A stretch of 64,000 nucleotides of DNA from Parietichytrium sp. I65-24A (GCA_012862575.1 BLSF01000025.1:310001-374000); one strand, 5' to 3'. Numbered from the stretch's first letter, positions 51,818-60,773 are shown. Numbers and translations are program-made. Notes: generated by a model from the sequence alone, not told the origin.

Positions 51818-52515
51818 CTACTGAGGGACGATCATGTTGTTGCGCACAAGCACCGGAACCTCGCTTGCCAGCCACGGAGCAAGACCGAGAGAGAGCAGAT
51901 GGGCAAGGCCAAACTTTGGAGAGTTACGGACCCAGAGCGGCTGGAAATGGGCTGTGAGGCAGATTTTCCCTCCTCTGAAAAGGTAAACATGACATGTTAG
52001 CTTGCGGCTGTCAATTCAAGTGCCGTGTGTATGTGAGATTTCGGTACTTCCGCGCAGCTTACCTGTACATTTTTACTGTCTTGCCGTCGAGCTCTGGCAG
52101 TCGAAGCTCCGGCGGAGCCAGGGGGTAGCTCACAGGAATGTCGAAGCAAAAATCGAACTCAAATTTCACATTCTCGTGAAAGTACCAGCATTTTCCTTCC
52201 CACCTTCACAGAGCACACGAACACGCGCAGTTAGTAATGAGCCTATCACATGACGCCATGAAACCCGTCAACTCTACCTGGCCATGACAATGATGTCAGT
52301 GCTCTATAGAATACGTACTTCGTTCCAGCCTCGTTCGCTTTAATGGTGAACCAATCCTCGTCATTATCCTTATTTGCGCGAACGTATTGAATCAGTGCCC
52401 GATACTCCTCTTTCAATCGTTCCGTCCACTCCGCGTCACGCGGGCCTGCGCGGATCTTGAGCAGCGGAATTCTTTGCACGTCAGCTTTCGTCTTCTCACT
52501 ATACGCATCGTCCAT
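51818..52515 (-). CDS. UFC1: UFM1-conjugating enzyme UFC1, three exons (164 aa)
   Basis: Exons on the minus strand: 52319-52515, 52063-52203 and 51818-51974. Joined, they give 164 residues (human about 167) collinear with UFC1. Exon 1 carries [12 protein letters not shown] and [17 protein letters not shown]. Exon 2 carries [20 protein letters not shown] (UFC1 has GKCWYIHD...EFDIEFDI) and [12 protein letters not shown]. Exon 3 carries [11 protein letters not shown], holding the active-site Cys, then [11 protein letters not shown]1 accepts UFM1 from UBA5 and passes it via UFL1, acting in ER-ribosome quality control. Conservation across the splice joints proves the exon structure. An uninterrupted reading of exon 1 alone would miss two thirds of the protein. 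The start ATG at 52515 is consistent with family length. Confidence 0.95.
51975..52061 (-). other. UFC1 intron 2 (87 nt)
   Basis: GTAAGC donor after ...ATGTACAG, CTTTTCAG acceptor before AGGAGGG; phase 2. A GCTAAC branch-like word lies about 25 nt before the acceptor. Confidence 0.93.
52204..52318 (-). other. UFC1 intron 1 (115 nt)
   Basis: GTACGT donor and CTGTGAAG acceptor, phase 2. Contains TACTAAC, the perfect yeast-type branch-point word, about 30 nt before the acceptor. The pyrimidine tract is weak. Confidence 0.93.
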
Positions 52516-53413
52516 TTCGGCAAATCACTCCGCTAATCTTCTCCCAAAACCTGCACAGAGTTGACGATCGCAGCAAAAAGAAACCTGCGTTGCGAGCTAT
52601 ACACACAGAACAGCTAGTCCCTTCTTGCACCCTGTCCACCTGTCAAGACCAATACAACTAGAACAGTGAGAAAGAGTGTCCTCGGTATAGTCGCGTACGA
52701 CAAAGTAGTCCTCGCTCTGTGTACTCGAGTACAGTGCTAACCCTATCGAACTCATAGCGGCTGTCCTGCACACCGAGGACCTAACCAGCTGGGGAATATA
52801 GAGAATAATGATTGATCGTGAACAAAAGGGAAGACAGTGTGCGCCAGCTGGGTGAAACTGGAAAATGAAAATGTCTTTTTCTTCTCTTGTTTTGCCTCTC
52901 TTTCGTTTTGCTACTCAGTACTGACTGTGAGTACTGAGTACCGGTACTGCCATCGCCATTTGCATCATTTTTGCATCGCCGAGAGAGAGTGAAGAAGCGA
53001 TCGCATCGTATGCGGATTGCGTCGCATGAGCGAACAATACGATCATAGAGCGCACTGTCTCTTACGAATAAGTGACTGTGAAAGAATTATCGCATGAACC
53101 TATGAAACAGTGAAACGAAAACACGTTTTGGCCAAGCTTGCATAGCTTGCATAGCTTGCATAGACGACACGTAGCGCGTGCTGCTTACACATCGCATTAC
53201 TCCCTCGGATTGCGTTGTGGCACGCACACCATCCACCATCCTGCGCTGAGTGACCAGTGTGACCACAGCGCCGAGCAAAGTACCTTGTGTCACCGTCAGT
53301 GCTGATTTGGCGACTTACAAGCGAGGGAGCGCAGTGCCCGTAAGTTGTGGACGCGTGTTGCAGAAGGCGAAAGTGAGATTGCGGTTGTCAGGCCGGCCTT
53401 TTAAAGCGGCAAT
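52516..53413. other. Divergent intergenic region between UFC1 and the histidine phosphatase
   Basis: 0.9 kb that should hold both promoters. It contains three TGACNGTGA-type words (52922, 53073, 53290), an AGTACCGGTACT palindrome (52935-52946) and a CATAGCTTG array (53134-53163). No gene was seen. Confidence 0.5.
53134..53163. repeat. CATAGCTTG tandem array
   Basis: Three copies of a 10-base AGCTTGCATA unit. Confidence 0.85.
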
Positions 53414-54496
53414 ATGGGTAAAGTGGAGCTCTGGTTTGTGCGACATGGGGAGTCCAAAAACAACGCCATCTTGAACGCCGCAGGAGGACTTGGGGCAGTC
53501 ATGTATCCTGTGAAATTCTCGCAGGACCCGTATATTACAGAGAAAGGGAGGGCGGTGGCCCAGCAGAACGGCGAGAGGCTGGTGGCGGCAAACGCGAAGT
53601 TCGACCTGTTGCTGTCCTCCGCCATGATCCGAACGATCGAGACGTCGTTTTACATGTTTGTGAAGACTGGAGTCATGGACAGCATCAAAGTGGTTCCTTA
53701 CATCTCGGAGATCCCCCTGAGCTTTGGAAAAATCCCCATTTACGAGAATATCCCGCTCAAGCGAGTTGATCAAATCAAGTCACTTGCGAAAGAACATGGA
53801 AGCGACCTTCTCGACGCTCTTGACTGGTCCCTGGTGGGCGGGCCAAATGGTGACAACGCCGACCTTCTCCCGCCGAATGGAGACAACTTTCTCAAGTGGC
53901 TGCACTCTTGCGATTTAGTCAAGCAGCTGATCGAGGAAAAAGGCCCAGAAGAAGTTGTGCGTATCGCAGTTGTCACCCACTCAAATTTTCTGATGAAGAA
54001 GGACACCTTGCATCTGGAGAAAAAGCCGAGCAATGCAGATATATGGATTGCGAATATGCACATAACGCCCAGTAATGGCGTCGGAGAAGATGTGCTAAGC
54101 TTGACGGACCTGAAGGGCTGGTATCGCGAAGAGGTCGCCACCATGCAAGAGAAAATCACAAAAAAGATCGAGAAAACAGACGCCCGCTCGGGGAAGAAGA
54201 CAGAAAAGTACACCGCAAAGCTCAGTCGTCTTAGTCTTCGGTTCAAGGCGAAGCTCGAAAGCTCCAAGTCCGAGGACTCTGAAGAGGCTGTTGAAGATGC
54301 CGATCTACAAAAAGCGCTGGAGAAGAAAACTAAAAAGGAGGAGAAGTACAATCGCCGTTTGAGCAAAAAACAGCAAAAGTATGCCCAAAAGAAGGGCGGC
54401 TTGGAAGAGAAAAAATCTCAATATGTCAACTTGTCAGACCTACAAACACAAGAACACCTTGCGCAAAACGAGGAGCCGCCAGCTAGCGCTGCATGA
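53414..54496 (+). CDS. Histidine-phosphatase (phosphoglycerate-mutase-like) protein with basic coiled-coil tail (360 aa)
   Basis: Start ATG at 53414 (A at -3). The N-terminal 210 residues are a histidine-phosphatase domain: VRHGES with nucleophile His11 in the R10-H11-G12 motif, KFDLLLSSAMIRTIET with the second Arg, EIPLSF with the acid, and AVVTHSNF with the second catalytic His189. The last 110 residues (about 250-360) are a Lys/Glu-rich coiled coil (EKTKKEEKYNRRLSKKQQ region), unusual for this family. It could bind RNA, membranes or a partner. Enzymes of this fold dephosphorylate small metabolites or phosphoproteins; the substrate here is open. An AATAAA lies 82 bases after the stop. Confidence 0.85.
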   Translation: MGKVELWFVRHGESKNNAILNAAGGLGAVMYPVKFSQDPYITEKGRAVAQQNGERLVAANAKFDLLLSSAMIRTIETSFYMFVKTGVMDSIKVVPYISEIPLSFGKIPIYENIPLKRVDQIKSLAKEHGSDLLDALDWSLVGGPNGDNADLLPPNGDNFLKWLHSCDLVKQLIEEKGPEEVVRIAVVTHSNFLMKKDTLHLEKKPSNADIWIANMHITPSNGVGEDVLSLTDLKGWYREEVATMQEKITKKIEKTDARSGKKTEKYTAKLSRLSLRFKAKLESSKSEDSEEAVEDADLQKALEKKTKKEEKYNRRLSKKQQKYAQKKGGLEEKKSQYVNLSDLQTQEHLAQNEEPPASAA

Positions 54497-54577
54497 CGCG
54501 AGGGATGATGTCAAACTCAACCCCCACCAAATATGAGTGCAGCACGTCTCTTGTTATGTATACATGCACTCGCCGTA

Positions 54578-54583
54578 AATAAA
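54578..54583 (+). promoter_or_regulatory. AATAAA polyadenylation-like signal
   Basis: AATAAA 82 bases after the stop of the histidine-phosphatase gene, and 88 bases before the convergent gene's stop. Confidence 0.45.
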
Positions 54584-54670
54584 AACAAAACCTCTCCGCG
54601 GAGCTATTTTCTTGGCTCACAGTCAAGTAGGCTCAAGATTAGAAGGAAAATAGGAAAAAAAAAAATCTTG

Positions 54671-55681
54671 TCAACCTATGAGCGATACACAATTTTTAAA
54701 TCTTTCGGGCTGTGCCAGCGCGTTCTCCTGCTCAAGGGCCTGATAGAACAGCCTGTCTTCTGCGTCCTCTAATATTTGCTTTTTAAACAACTCCTTCAGG
54801 GACTCAGAAGGCGTGAAGTTCTTGGAATCGCGCTTGTTCACTACCACAATCGCTTTACGCACGGAAGCAGTCAACAAGTCATCAGCGTCAAGAGTGTTTA
54901 GCACAGCTTGGCCTTGGACCAAAGCAGAGACGGCATTTGACGGGCCATCGGACTCGCCGTCCTTGTATGCATTACTATAAATTGGCTGAAAGACGCCCTT
55001 GCTCTGTGCGCTGATGTCTTTGGAGATTGTTTTGGCCCACTCAATTCGTTCGTGAGGGTCCAGCGCAGACAGTGTTTCTTGCCACGTTTTCGGAGCCACG
55101 TAGCCGATTGACGCATCACGCTTTGGTTTCTTCACCTGAGACTTATCTTCCTCCTGCAGCATGTCGTCCGCGACATCATCGAGGATATCCATCTCGTCGA
55201 AGGCATCATCCAGAATGTCATCCAGATCAGACATTTCCGCAGCTGCACTCGGCGAGGGAGAGTTCTCGAGATTTACTTCCTCCTTTTTCACCTGCTCCGC
55301 TTGTTTCTTCTTGTTCCTCAGCTCTTCTTCCTGTTCCTCGCGCTTCTTCTTCTCCTTGGCTTCTTGCTCTTCCGCTAGTTTCTCCTTGTTCCTCAGCTCT
55401 TCTTCCTGTTCCTCGCGCTTCTTCCTCTCCTTGGCTTCTTGCTCTTCCGCTAGTTTCTCCTTGTTCCTCTGTTCTTCTTCCTGTTCCTCGCGCTTCTTTC
55501 TCTCTTGAAGTTCCTTCGCCTCCTTCTGCTGCCTCTGTTCTTCCTCCTTCCTCCGTCGCTCCTCCTCTTCTTCCTTCTTCCTCGCCTCCTTTCTCACTGC
55601 GCCAAGCGCCTTCTCCCTCTGCACAAAGTACGCTGTCGTCAGCGCCGCGAGTAGAACTGCCAGCGCCACCGCAAAGAGCAT
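54671..55681 (-). CDS. Membrane-anchored coiled-coil protein with three 25-residue repeats (336 aa)
   Basis: Start set at ATG 55681; the frame extends three codons to a TTG. Residues 1-20 are one hydrophobic helix (MLFAVALAVLLAALTTAYFV) acting as signal anchor. Residues 22-135 are Glu/Lys/Arg coiled coil; 61-85, 86-110 and 111-135 are three near-identical 25-residue repeats (RKKREEQEEE-QRNKEKLAEE-QEAKE type). An acidic patch follows (DDILDDAFDEMDILDDVADD). The C-terminal 150 residues look globular (APKTWQETLSALDPHERIEW onward) and match no family I know. The layout suggests an ER-membrane protein with a long cytosolic rod. The neighbour at 56075 is divergent with only 393 bases between starts. 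Confidence 0.75.
   Translation of the reverse strand: MLFAVALAVLLAALTTAYFVQREKALGAVRKEARKKEEEEERRRKEEEQRQQKEAKELQERKKREEQEEEQRNKEKLAEEQEAKERKKREEQEEELRNKEKLAEEQEAKEKKKREEQEEELRNKKKQAEQVKKEEVNLENSPSPSAAAEMSDLDDILDDAFDEMDILDDVADDMLQEEDKSQVKKPKRDASIGYVAPKTWQETLSALDPHERIEWAKTISKDISAQSKGVFQPIYSNAYKDGESDGPSNAVSALVQGQAVLNTLDADDLLTASVRKAIVVVNKRDSKNFTPSESLKELFKKQILEDAEDRLFYQALEQENALAQPERFKNCVSLIG
55277..55501 (-). repeat. Three tandem 75-bp coding repeats
   Basis: In-frame tandem units encoding the 25-residue coiled-coil repeat. Units 1 and 2 are nearly identical at base level, implying recent duplication or gene conversion; unit 3 has drifted at its end. Confidence 0.85.
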
Positions 55682-56074
55682 CTCTATCAATTTGTATAAG
55701 CACTCTTACCGGGTACGCGAGGACGCATGCACAGCACGCGGACTTGTCTCTCCTGCAGCTGATCCTTGGGCTAGAGCTAGGGAAAGGGATAGAAGCGCGG
55801 ATAGCTACGCTGATGAACAGAGTAAGGCTCTTGGGGTTCTGAGGGAACAAAGAGAGCTCGTTGGGTGTCCGTTGGAGACGTTAGCTAAAAACGTTATGAG
55901 TGTGACAATGTGTCACAGTGCAATCGCTGTGATGCGACTTTGTCTGATTGTGATTGTGAGTTTGGAGAGAAAGAAAAACGCGAACGCCGTACGAGGACGG
56001 GGAAATAGACAGGTTTTGCGTTTGTTTCAACACGAATTCTGAGAGGGTGGCAGTGGCGAGATCGGAAACGCGGA
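55682..56074. promoter_or_regulatory. Short divergent promoter region
   Basis: 393 bases separate the starts of the coiled-coil gene (-) and the EF-hand gene (+). Both promoters must share this space, a candidate bidirectional promoter. No TATA word was seen. Confidence 0.4.
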
Positions 56075-57682
56075 ATGGCGGACTTTAGGTATGGCGCACC
56101 AAGCACGGCCGAGCAAATGGTGAACAGGATGAGGGTTGCCGACCGCGAGAGGTTCAAGATGGGGATGCAAAAGGTGCCGCAGAGCTATGTGGGATCTGGA
56201 TTCGTCAAGTTTCAGAGCTCTGTGGTGATTCGTAACTTGCAAACCGGGGCAGCTATGACGAATGACCTCTGGACCGAGGTGGCTCCCGGAGAGTTTTCCG
56301 TTTTTGCAGAGACTCCCGACGAAGAGATGAGAGGAACCTTTGCGAGATCCACGTTTGTGCTCGTCAAGGCCCAAACACAGCCGTCGTCTCGTATTCAACC
56401 TACGAGGCCATTTGACCGCGAAGATTCGCAGACACTGCACTTTGGTGAAGAGTTTCAAATAATGTGCAACCCGTCTCTTCTCGTAAATGAACAGGTCGGA
56501 ATGCTATCTGCGGCCTGCTACCTCAAATCAGACGGCGGGTTCGGAAGCGCGGCCCACTCTTTGTCCATGACGACAAAGCAATCTGATCCCAAGACTCGCT
56601 TCATCTGCCTCCCAGTGTCTGCTAAAGGTTCTCACGATCCGTTTTCAAAGACAATACTTATGGCAAGCGGAAAGCCAATACCCTGCGATGAGACTCTGTG
56701 CATACGCAACGTTATGTCAAATCTGCCCCTTGGCGTGAGCCTTCCGTCAAGAAATACGTCTGCGAATATACCAGCAGGCGCAACGCTGCAACTAGGTTGC
56801 GGGCCATCCTGCATCGGCCTCGAGTGGAAATTGGAATTTTCTGAGAACCCAGATGATGCCGTAGATAATCGCGCGCTGCCCAAGAGAATCACTAAACCCA
56901 AGGAACTGCTTCGCAAGGTACGAGAGGTGCTTTCGAAAAACGGTGGTAACATCTATGGGATACGCGAAATCAGCAGGACCTTTAGGGTCATGGATACGGA
57001 TCACAATGGTAGTCTAGACAAGAGCGAGATTCTTTACGGTCTGGAAAAGCATGGCATTCGCCTTGATGCGGAGCAAGCGACAGCCTTGTTCGAATACCTT
57101 GATGAAAACCATGACAAACGGATTGACCTCAACGAGTTCCTCGCGGCGCTGAGAGGGCCAATCAACAAGCGGAGGCTAAAGCTGATTCTCATGGCTTACA
57201 ACGTTCTCGATGTGAATCATGACCAAGTTGTGACTTTGGACGATCTGTTGCAGATCTATGATACTACCTGGCACCCAGATGTGATCGATGGGCGCAAAAC
57301 TCACGAGCAGGTCTTGCGAGAGTTCTCGTTGCAATGGGACAATGGAGGCGACACTCGAGATGGACCAAATGGCAATATTCGAGGGGATGGGATCATCACA
57401 AAGGACGAATTTATTCACTACTATCGAGACGTATCTGCTTCCATCGACGACGACGACTACTTTGAGCTCATGATCAGAAATGCTTGGCACATCTCGGGGG
57501 GGTCAGGCTGGTGCGAGAATACTTCAAATATCCGAGTTCTGGTGGAATTTCTCGACGACAGCGCTCGCGTAGTCGAGCTTCAGAACGACTTTGGGATTTC
57601 TCGGCAAGACATGCCAGCAATCCGCGCCACTCTTCGAAAGCAAGGCGTTCAAAACATTCGCCGGGTATCCCTAGCCGACTGA
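56075..57682 (+). CDS. Calcyphosin-type EF-hand protein with long N-terminal domain (535 aa)
   Basis: Start ATG at 56075 (G at -3). The first 270 residues form a beta-rich-looking domain of unknown function. The C-terminal half is calcyphosin-like. EF1 loop D307-TDHNGSLDKSE-318 is complete. EF2 (DENHDKRIDLNE) is nearly canonical. EF3 (DVNHDQVVTLDD) is weaker. EF4 is enlarged around RGDGIITKDEF and followed by the calcyphosin signature DDDYFELMIRNAWHISGG. The final 50 residues (RVLVEFLDDSARVVELQNDF) match tails of flagellar/ciliary calcyphosin relatives. It is probably a calcium sensor. The family is common in cells with flagella, which hints that this organism makes them, though not exclusively. 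An N-terminal domain of this size is longer than in classic 190-residue calcyphosin. Confidence 0.85.
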   Translation: MADFRYGAPSTAEQMVNRMRVADRERFKMGMQKVPQSYVGSGFVKFQSSVVIRNLQTGAAMTNDLWTEVAPGEFSVFAETPDEEMRGTFARSTFVLVKAQTQPSSRIQPTRPFDREDSQTLHFGEEFQIMCNPSLLVNEQVGMLSAACYLKSDGGFGSAAHSLSMTTKQSDPKTRFICLPVSAKGSHDPFSKTILMASGKPIPCDETLCIRNVMSNLPLGVSLPSRNTSANIPAGATLQLGCGPSCIGLEWKLEFSENPDDAVDNRALPKRITKPKELLRKVREVLSKNGGNIYGIREISRTFRVMDTDHNGSLDKSEILYGLEKHGIRLDAEQATALFEYLDENHDKRIDLNEFLAALRGPINKRRLKLILMAYNVLDVNHDQVVTLDDLLQIYDTTWHPDVIDGRKTHEQVLREFSLQWDNGGDTRDGPNGNIRGDGIITKDEFIHYYRDVSASIDDDDYFELMIRNAWHISGGSGWCENTSNIRVLVEFLDDSARVVELQNDFGISRQDMPAIRATLRKQGVQNIRRVSLAD

Positions 57683-58213
57683 CCCGCCTCGCGTCGCGGT
57701 GACTGTAAAGTACTTGAATTAATCCAACGCCGTTCTGTTTCCTCCGCATACCTCGGTCTATTTTAATTCCCTCCCGCCATCCTCAGCTCCGCGCGGACCA
57801 TGCGCCCAATCCCCGGGCCATTCATCCCATCAAACGTCTCCAAACCATCTCTCGCAAACTCCAAGTCCGTTGCTAGCCGATCGTACTACGCCACCACGAG
57901 TAGCCCTTCCCTTACCTAGCCTGCCTACCCCTGGCTACCCATTACCAGTAGACGCTCGCTTGCTCATTATTATACTCATAACTCACATAACTATACATAA
58001 CTCATGTTTTTCAAACGTCTGTTGACATCTGTTGTCAGTGTTGAGACATTGTTGAGACATTGTTGAGACATTGTTGACAGCGAGAGCAGCGAGCAAGTCG
58101 TCCACAAACACCACTCTGAACAAACGCCACTCTGAGCAAAGCCACAACGCAGCTGGCACGAGGATAAGAGGATAAGAGGAGACGAGGAGAGGAGGAGAAG
58201 AGGAGAAGAGGAG
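57683..58213. other. Intergenic: EF-hand 3' region and TTC5 promoter/leader
   Basis: 0.5 kb. It holds a GTTGAGACATT array (58037-58078) and ends in a purine tract (58163-58213: GGATAAGA and GGAGAAGA units) that runs directly into the TTC5 ATG. No gene was seen. Confidence 0.5.
58037..58078. repeat. GTTGAGACATT 11-mer array
   Basis: Three and a half copies of an 11-base unit, about 140 bases upstream of the TTC5 ATG. Confidence 0.88.
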
Positions 58214-59554
58214 ATGCGCGCGGAGGATGAGAGGGGATCGGTGTCAGCGGAGGCGATGCTCGGCGCCCTGGAAGATAAGCTAGAGGCGATCGACAAGCTG
58301 GTCGGCCTGGTGAGCTCGGGAAGCGCGGAACCGGAGGATGAGTCGCTGCTGGAGGAGCTCACGGAGTTTGTGGGCGGGAAGGTGGAGCAGGTGGAGCGCG
58401 TGGCGGGGTTGAGCACGAAACAGGGCAAGGGTGCTAGAACGAGGCTCTTGTACGTTCGGGGGAGACTTTTGGCAGCTCGCGGGGAGAAACGCGAGGCGCA
58501 GGAACTACTCACCAAGCATGTGAAGCTGGACCCGCTGAACGTGAAAGCGTGGGATAAGCTCGGGGAGATGTTCTGGGAGAACAACGAGTTTGAGACAGCC
58601 AAAGACTGCTACGTCGCCAGTCTGGAGCAGCAGAAGGACAACCGCATCCTGCGCAATTTGTCAATGCTGGTGAGGAAACTCAATTGCTCTAGCGCGAAAG
58701 AAAAGAGTGAACGAATGGCAGAAAGCCTCAGTCTCGCAAAGGAAGCTCTCGCGCTGGATTATGACGATGAAGAGTCCTGGTACGTGATGGGGAATACTTT
58801 TTTGGAGCTGTTCTTTGCAAGTTCCCACAATAGGAAAGATCTCGAAAACGCTCTTAAGGCATACAAGAAAAGCGAAGACATCCACATTGCCAAGAACAAC
58901 CTCCTGAATCCGGACCTTTTTTTCAACCGGGCTCAGGTTCTCGGATTTCTGGAAGAGTACGACTCTGCAGTGCAAGACTACAAGCGGGCAAAAGCCCTCG
59001 ACCCAAACCTTCCTTGTGAAGAGAAGGTGGATTTAATCCTCAGAAAAGTGGAGAGTGCGTCTGCTCTCATTCAAAAGAAAGGGCAAATGAAACCAAAGCG
59101 CCTGTCTGGTTTAGTTGAAGCTCTCGGGCCGAACGCACGTCATGACGTCGCCTTGCTGTCACACAACAACTTTGAGCGAATGCCACAATACGTCTGCGTG
59201 GACACCATCAAAGATCTGAATCACGGCGCGAATGAGGGAAAACGTATCGATCTGAGCGTAGTCATGCCACTTTCAAGAAGTAGCGATCCGCCAGTTTCAT
59301 TCCTAGTCGTCGATCGAAGCGGGAGTATGTGCGGCCTTTCAATATACCATTTGGACGCCAGCGTCCTCGTAAGAATTAAGAGCGACAGAGATCGGATCAC
59401 AGTTGTCAATCCGATCCTAAGGACCGTCAGTCTTGGAAAGGAGCAGTATCTGTCCATACAGCTTCACCAGCCCATGCAATTTTTCGTGAATGGGGAACCT
59501 ATGACATCCAGCTTCGCGAGGGCCTCGTTTGATTCTGTTAACCAGGCCACGTGA
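58214..59554 (+). CDS. TTC5: Tetratricopeptide repeat protein 5 (TTC5/Strap) homologue (446 aa)
   Basis: Start ATG at 58214 (G at -3), in a purine-rich leader. Length matches human TTC5 (about 440). TPRs span about 70-280, with LDPLNVKAWDKLGEMFWENN, the long-helix TPR DDEESWYVMGNTFLELFF and NPDLFFNRAQVLGFLEEY, as in TTC5. A linker (KKGQMKPKRLSGLVEALGP) leads to the C-terminal OB-fold (about 300-440, with YLSIQLHQPMQFFVNGEPM). In animals TTC5 is a p300/p53 cofactor and also recognises nascent tubulin chains during tubulin mRNA autoregulation. Which function applies here is unknown, but the tubulin role would suit a protist. There is no obvious oddity. Confidence 0.88.
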   Translation: MRAEDERGSVSAEAMLGALEDKLEAIDKLVGLVSSGSAEPEDESLLEELTEFVGGKVEQVERVAGLSTKQGKGARTRLLYVRGRLLAARGEKREAQELLTKHVKLDPLNVKAWDKLGEMFWENNEFETAKDCYVASLEQQKDNRILRNLSMLVRKLNCSSAKEKSERMAESLSLAKEALALDYDDEESWYVMGNTFLELFFASSHNRKDLENALKAYKKSEDIHIAKNNLLNPDLFFNRAQVLGFLEEYDSAVQDYKRAKALDPNLPCEEKVDLILRKVESASALIQKKGQMKPKRLSGLVEALGPNARHDVALLSHNNFERMPQYVCVDTIKDLNHGANEGKRIDLSVVMPLSRSSDPPVSFLVVDRSGSMCGLSIYHLDASVLVRIKSDRDRITVVNPILRTVSLGKEQYLSIQLHQPMQFFVNGEPMTSSFARASFDSVNQAT

Positions 59555-59888
59555 CGGATGTGGTTCAGGAGCACGCTTGCAATAGTCGCCTGTATACACT
59601 ATCTTTCTTATTATTCTTGTTTCCTTTCCACTGAATAAGTTTGATTTTGCAAGGTTCTTAATGTTAAAAGAAGGCGAGGAGCAGAAAAAGGCTATGACAG
59701 ATTAGTTTTGTGTACACTCTCAAGCGGTTCTTTTTAGTGTTCATTAATTATGCAGCTGGCACACGCATTTGCAGCGTGTTTTGGCAACCAGTTCCCTCCC
59801 GGTACTATAAAATTTGGCAGAGACTCTTACGGAGTTGGCGCGGCTATCGCAATAAAAATTTCGAGGAAAGGAAATGTTGCGCATACTC
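59555..59888. other. Convergent 3' intergenic region
   Basis: 3' ends of TTC5 (+) and the ASH2-like gene (-). An AATAAA lies at 59851 on the plus strand. No gene was seen. Confidence 0.5.
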
Positions 59889-60773
59889 CTAGGACTTTGG
59901 CACAATTTCGCTCAACGCTTTAAACTTGGTGACGTCGGAGGGGGGAAACCGAAAAGTAGGCCCTGGGTTCAGCCTGACTGTGGCGTTCTGATATACCGAG
60001 GCGGTTGCAAAGTAACCAAAGTGGTCCGGTTTGCCAATATCCTGGTAGGCAATACCAAGATCTTGGCCATTCTTCCAAAATCTGACATGAGAGCCTTTTA
60101 GTTTTTCCAAGGGGCCTTTCTGCGAAGACAGCGTTATCGCCTTTTTGCTCCGCAGCCTTTCCTCCTCTTGTTCCTCCAGCGGCTCTTCCTCGCCTAGAGA
60201 GATCGCCATGCCAATGACATCGCCCTCTTTGAAGTCCTCCCCATAGTCCCTTCGCCAGCCGTCGTGCACTTTTGAGCCATCGACATCGCGCAAGCCGTAC
60301 CCTAGTTGACACATGCCAACTGGGCCATCCACTCGCGCCAGCGCCTGCGACCACCCCACGCGGACATGTCCAGCGAGAGTCTCGTCGCCAGATTCGAGCG
60401 CTCGCTCCACCACCATCTCGCAGAACCATCTGCCACTACGCACTCCGTGGTTCACCCTAGCAGACCTGTACCCTTTAAATCCGCTCACCTCCAGGCGGTC
60501 CTCCGAGAGCGTTGCCTTGGAGCACTTGTCCCACGTGCTGAATGCCACAAATGGTTCCGCCGCGAGCAGCGACATGAGGTCCTTGTTCGTCCGCGCGCGC
60601 TTTCGGCTCTTCTGCGGCGAGTCATTGTCGTCGTCCGCCATACTCTCGTCGTCCAGCAGGTCTTCGTCCTCCTCCTCCTCCTCCTCTTCGTCCAGCTCGT
60701 GCGCGCCCGACTCTGGCGAGGACAGCTCCGAGTCAGACTCATCCGCTCGCTTGCCCTTGCGTCCCGTCCCCAT
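59889..60773 (-). CDS. ASH2/BRE2-type SPRY-domain protein (294 aa)
   Basis: Start ATG at 60773 (G at -3). Residues 1-60 are acidic (a run of Asp/Glu) with a basic patch (QKSRKRARTNKD). The SPRY domain lies at about 70-290. Blocks match ASH2L/Bre2: GYRSARVNHGVRSGRWFCEM, VRVGWSQALARVDGPVGMCQ, LGYGLRDVDGSKVHDGWR, YGEDFKEGDVIGMAI, HVRFWKNGQDLGIAY and a final FGYFATASVY. In Set1/MLL COMPASS complexes this domain contacts RbBP5/Swd1 and stimulates H3K4 methylation. The PHD/winged-helix part of animal ASH2L is absent, as in yeast Bre2. An ordinary SPRY protein such as a RanBP9-like one is less likely because the WSQ and VRFWKNG blocks are ASH2-specific. Confidence 0.82.
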   Translation of the reverse strand: MGTGRKGKRADESDSELSSPESGAHELDEEEEEEEDEDLLDDESMADDDNDSPQKSRKRARTNKDLMSLLAAEPFVAFSTWDKCSKATLSEDRLEVSGFKGYRSARVNHGVRSGRWFCEMVVERALESGDETLAGHVRVGWSQALARVDGPVGMCQLGYGLRDVDGSKVHDGWRRDYGEDFKEGDVIGMAISLGEEEPLEEQEEERLRSKKAITLSSQKGPLEKLKGSHVRFWKNGQDLGIAYQDIGKPDHFGYFATASVYQNATVRLNPGPTFRFPPSDVTKFKALSEIVPKS

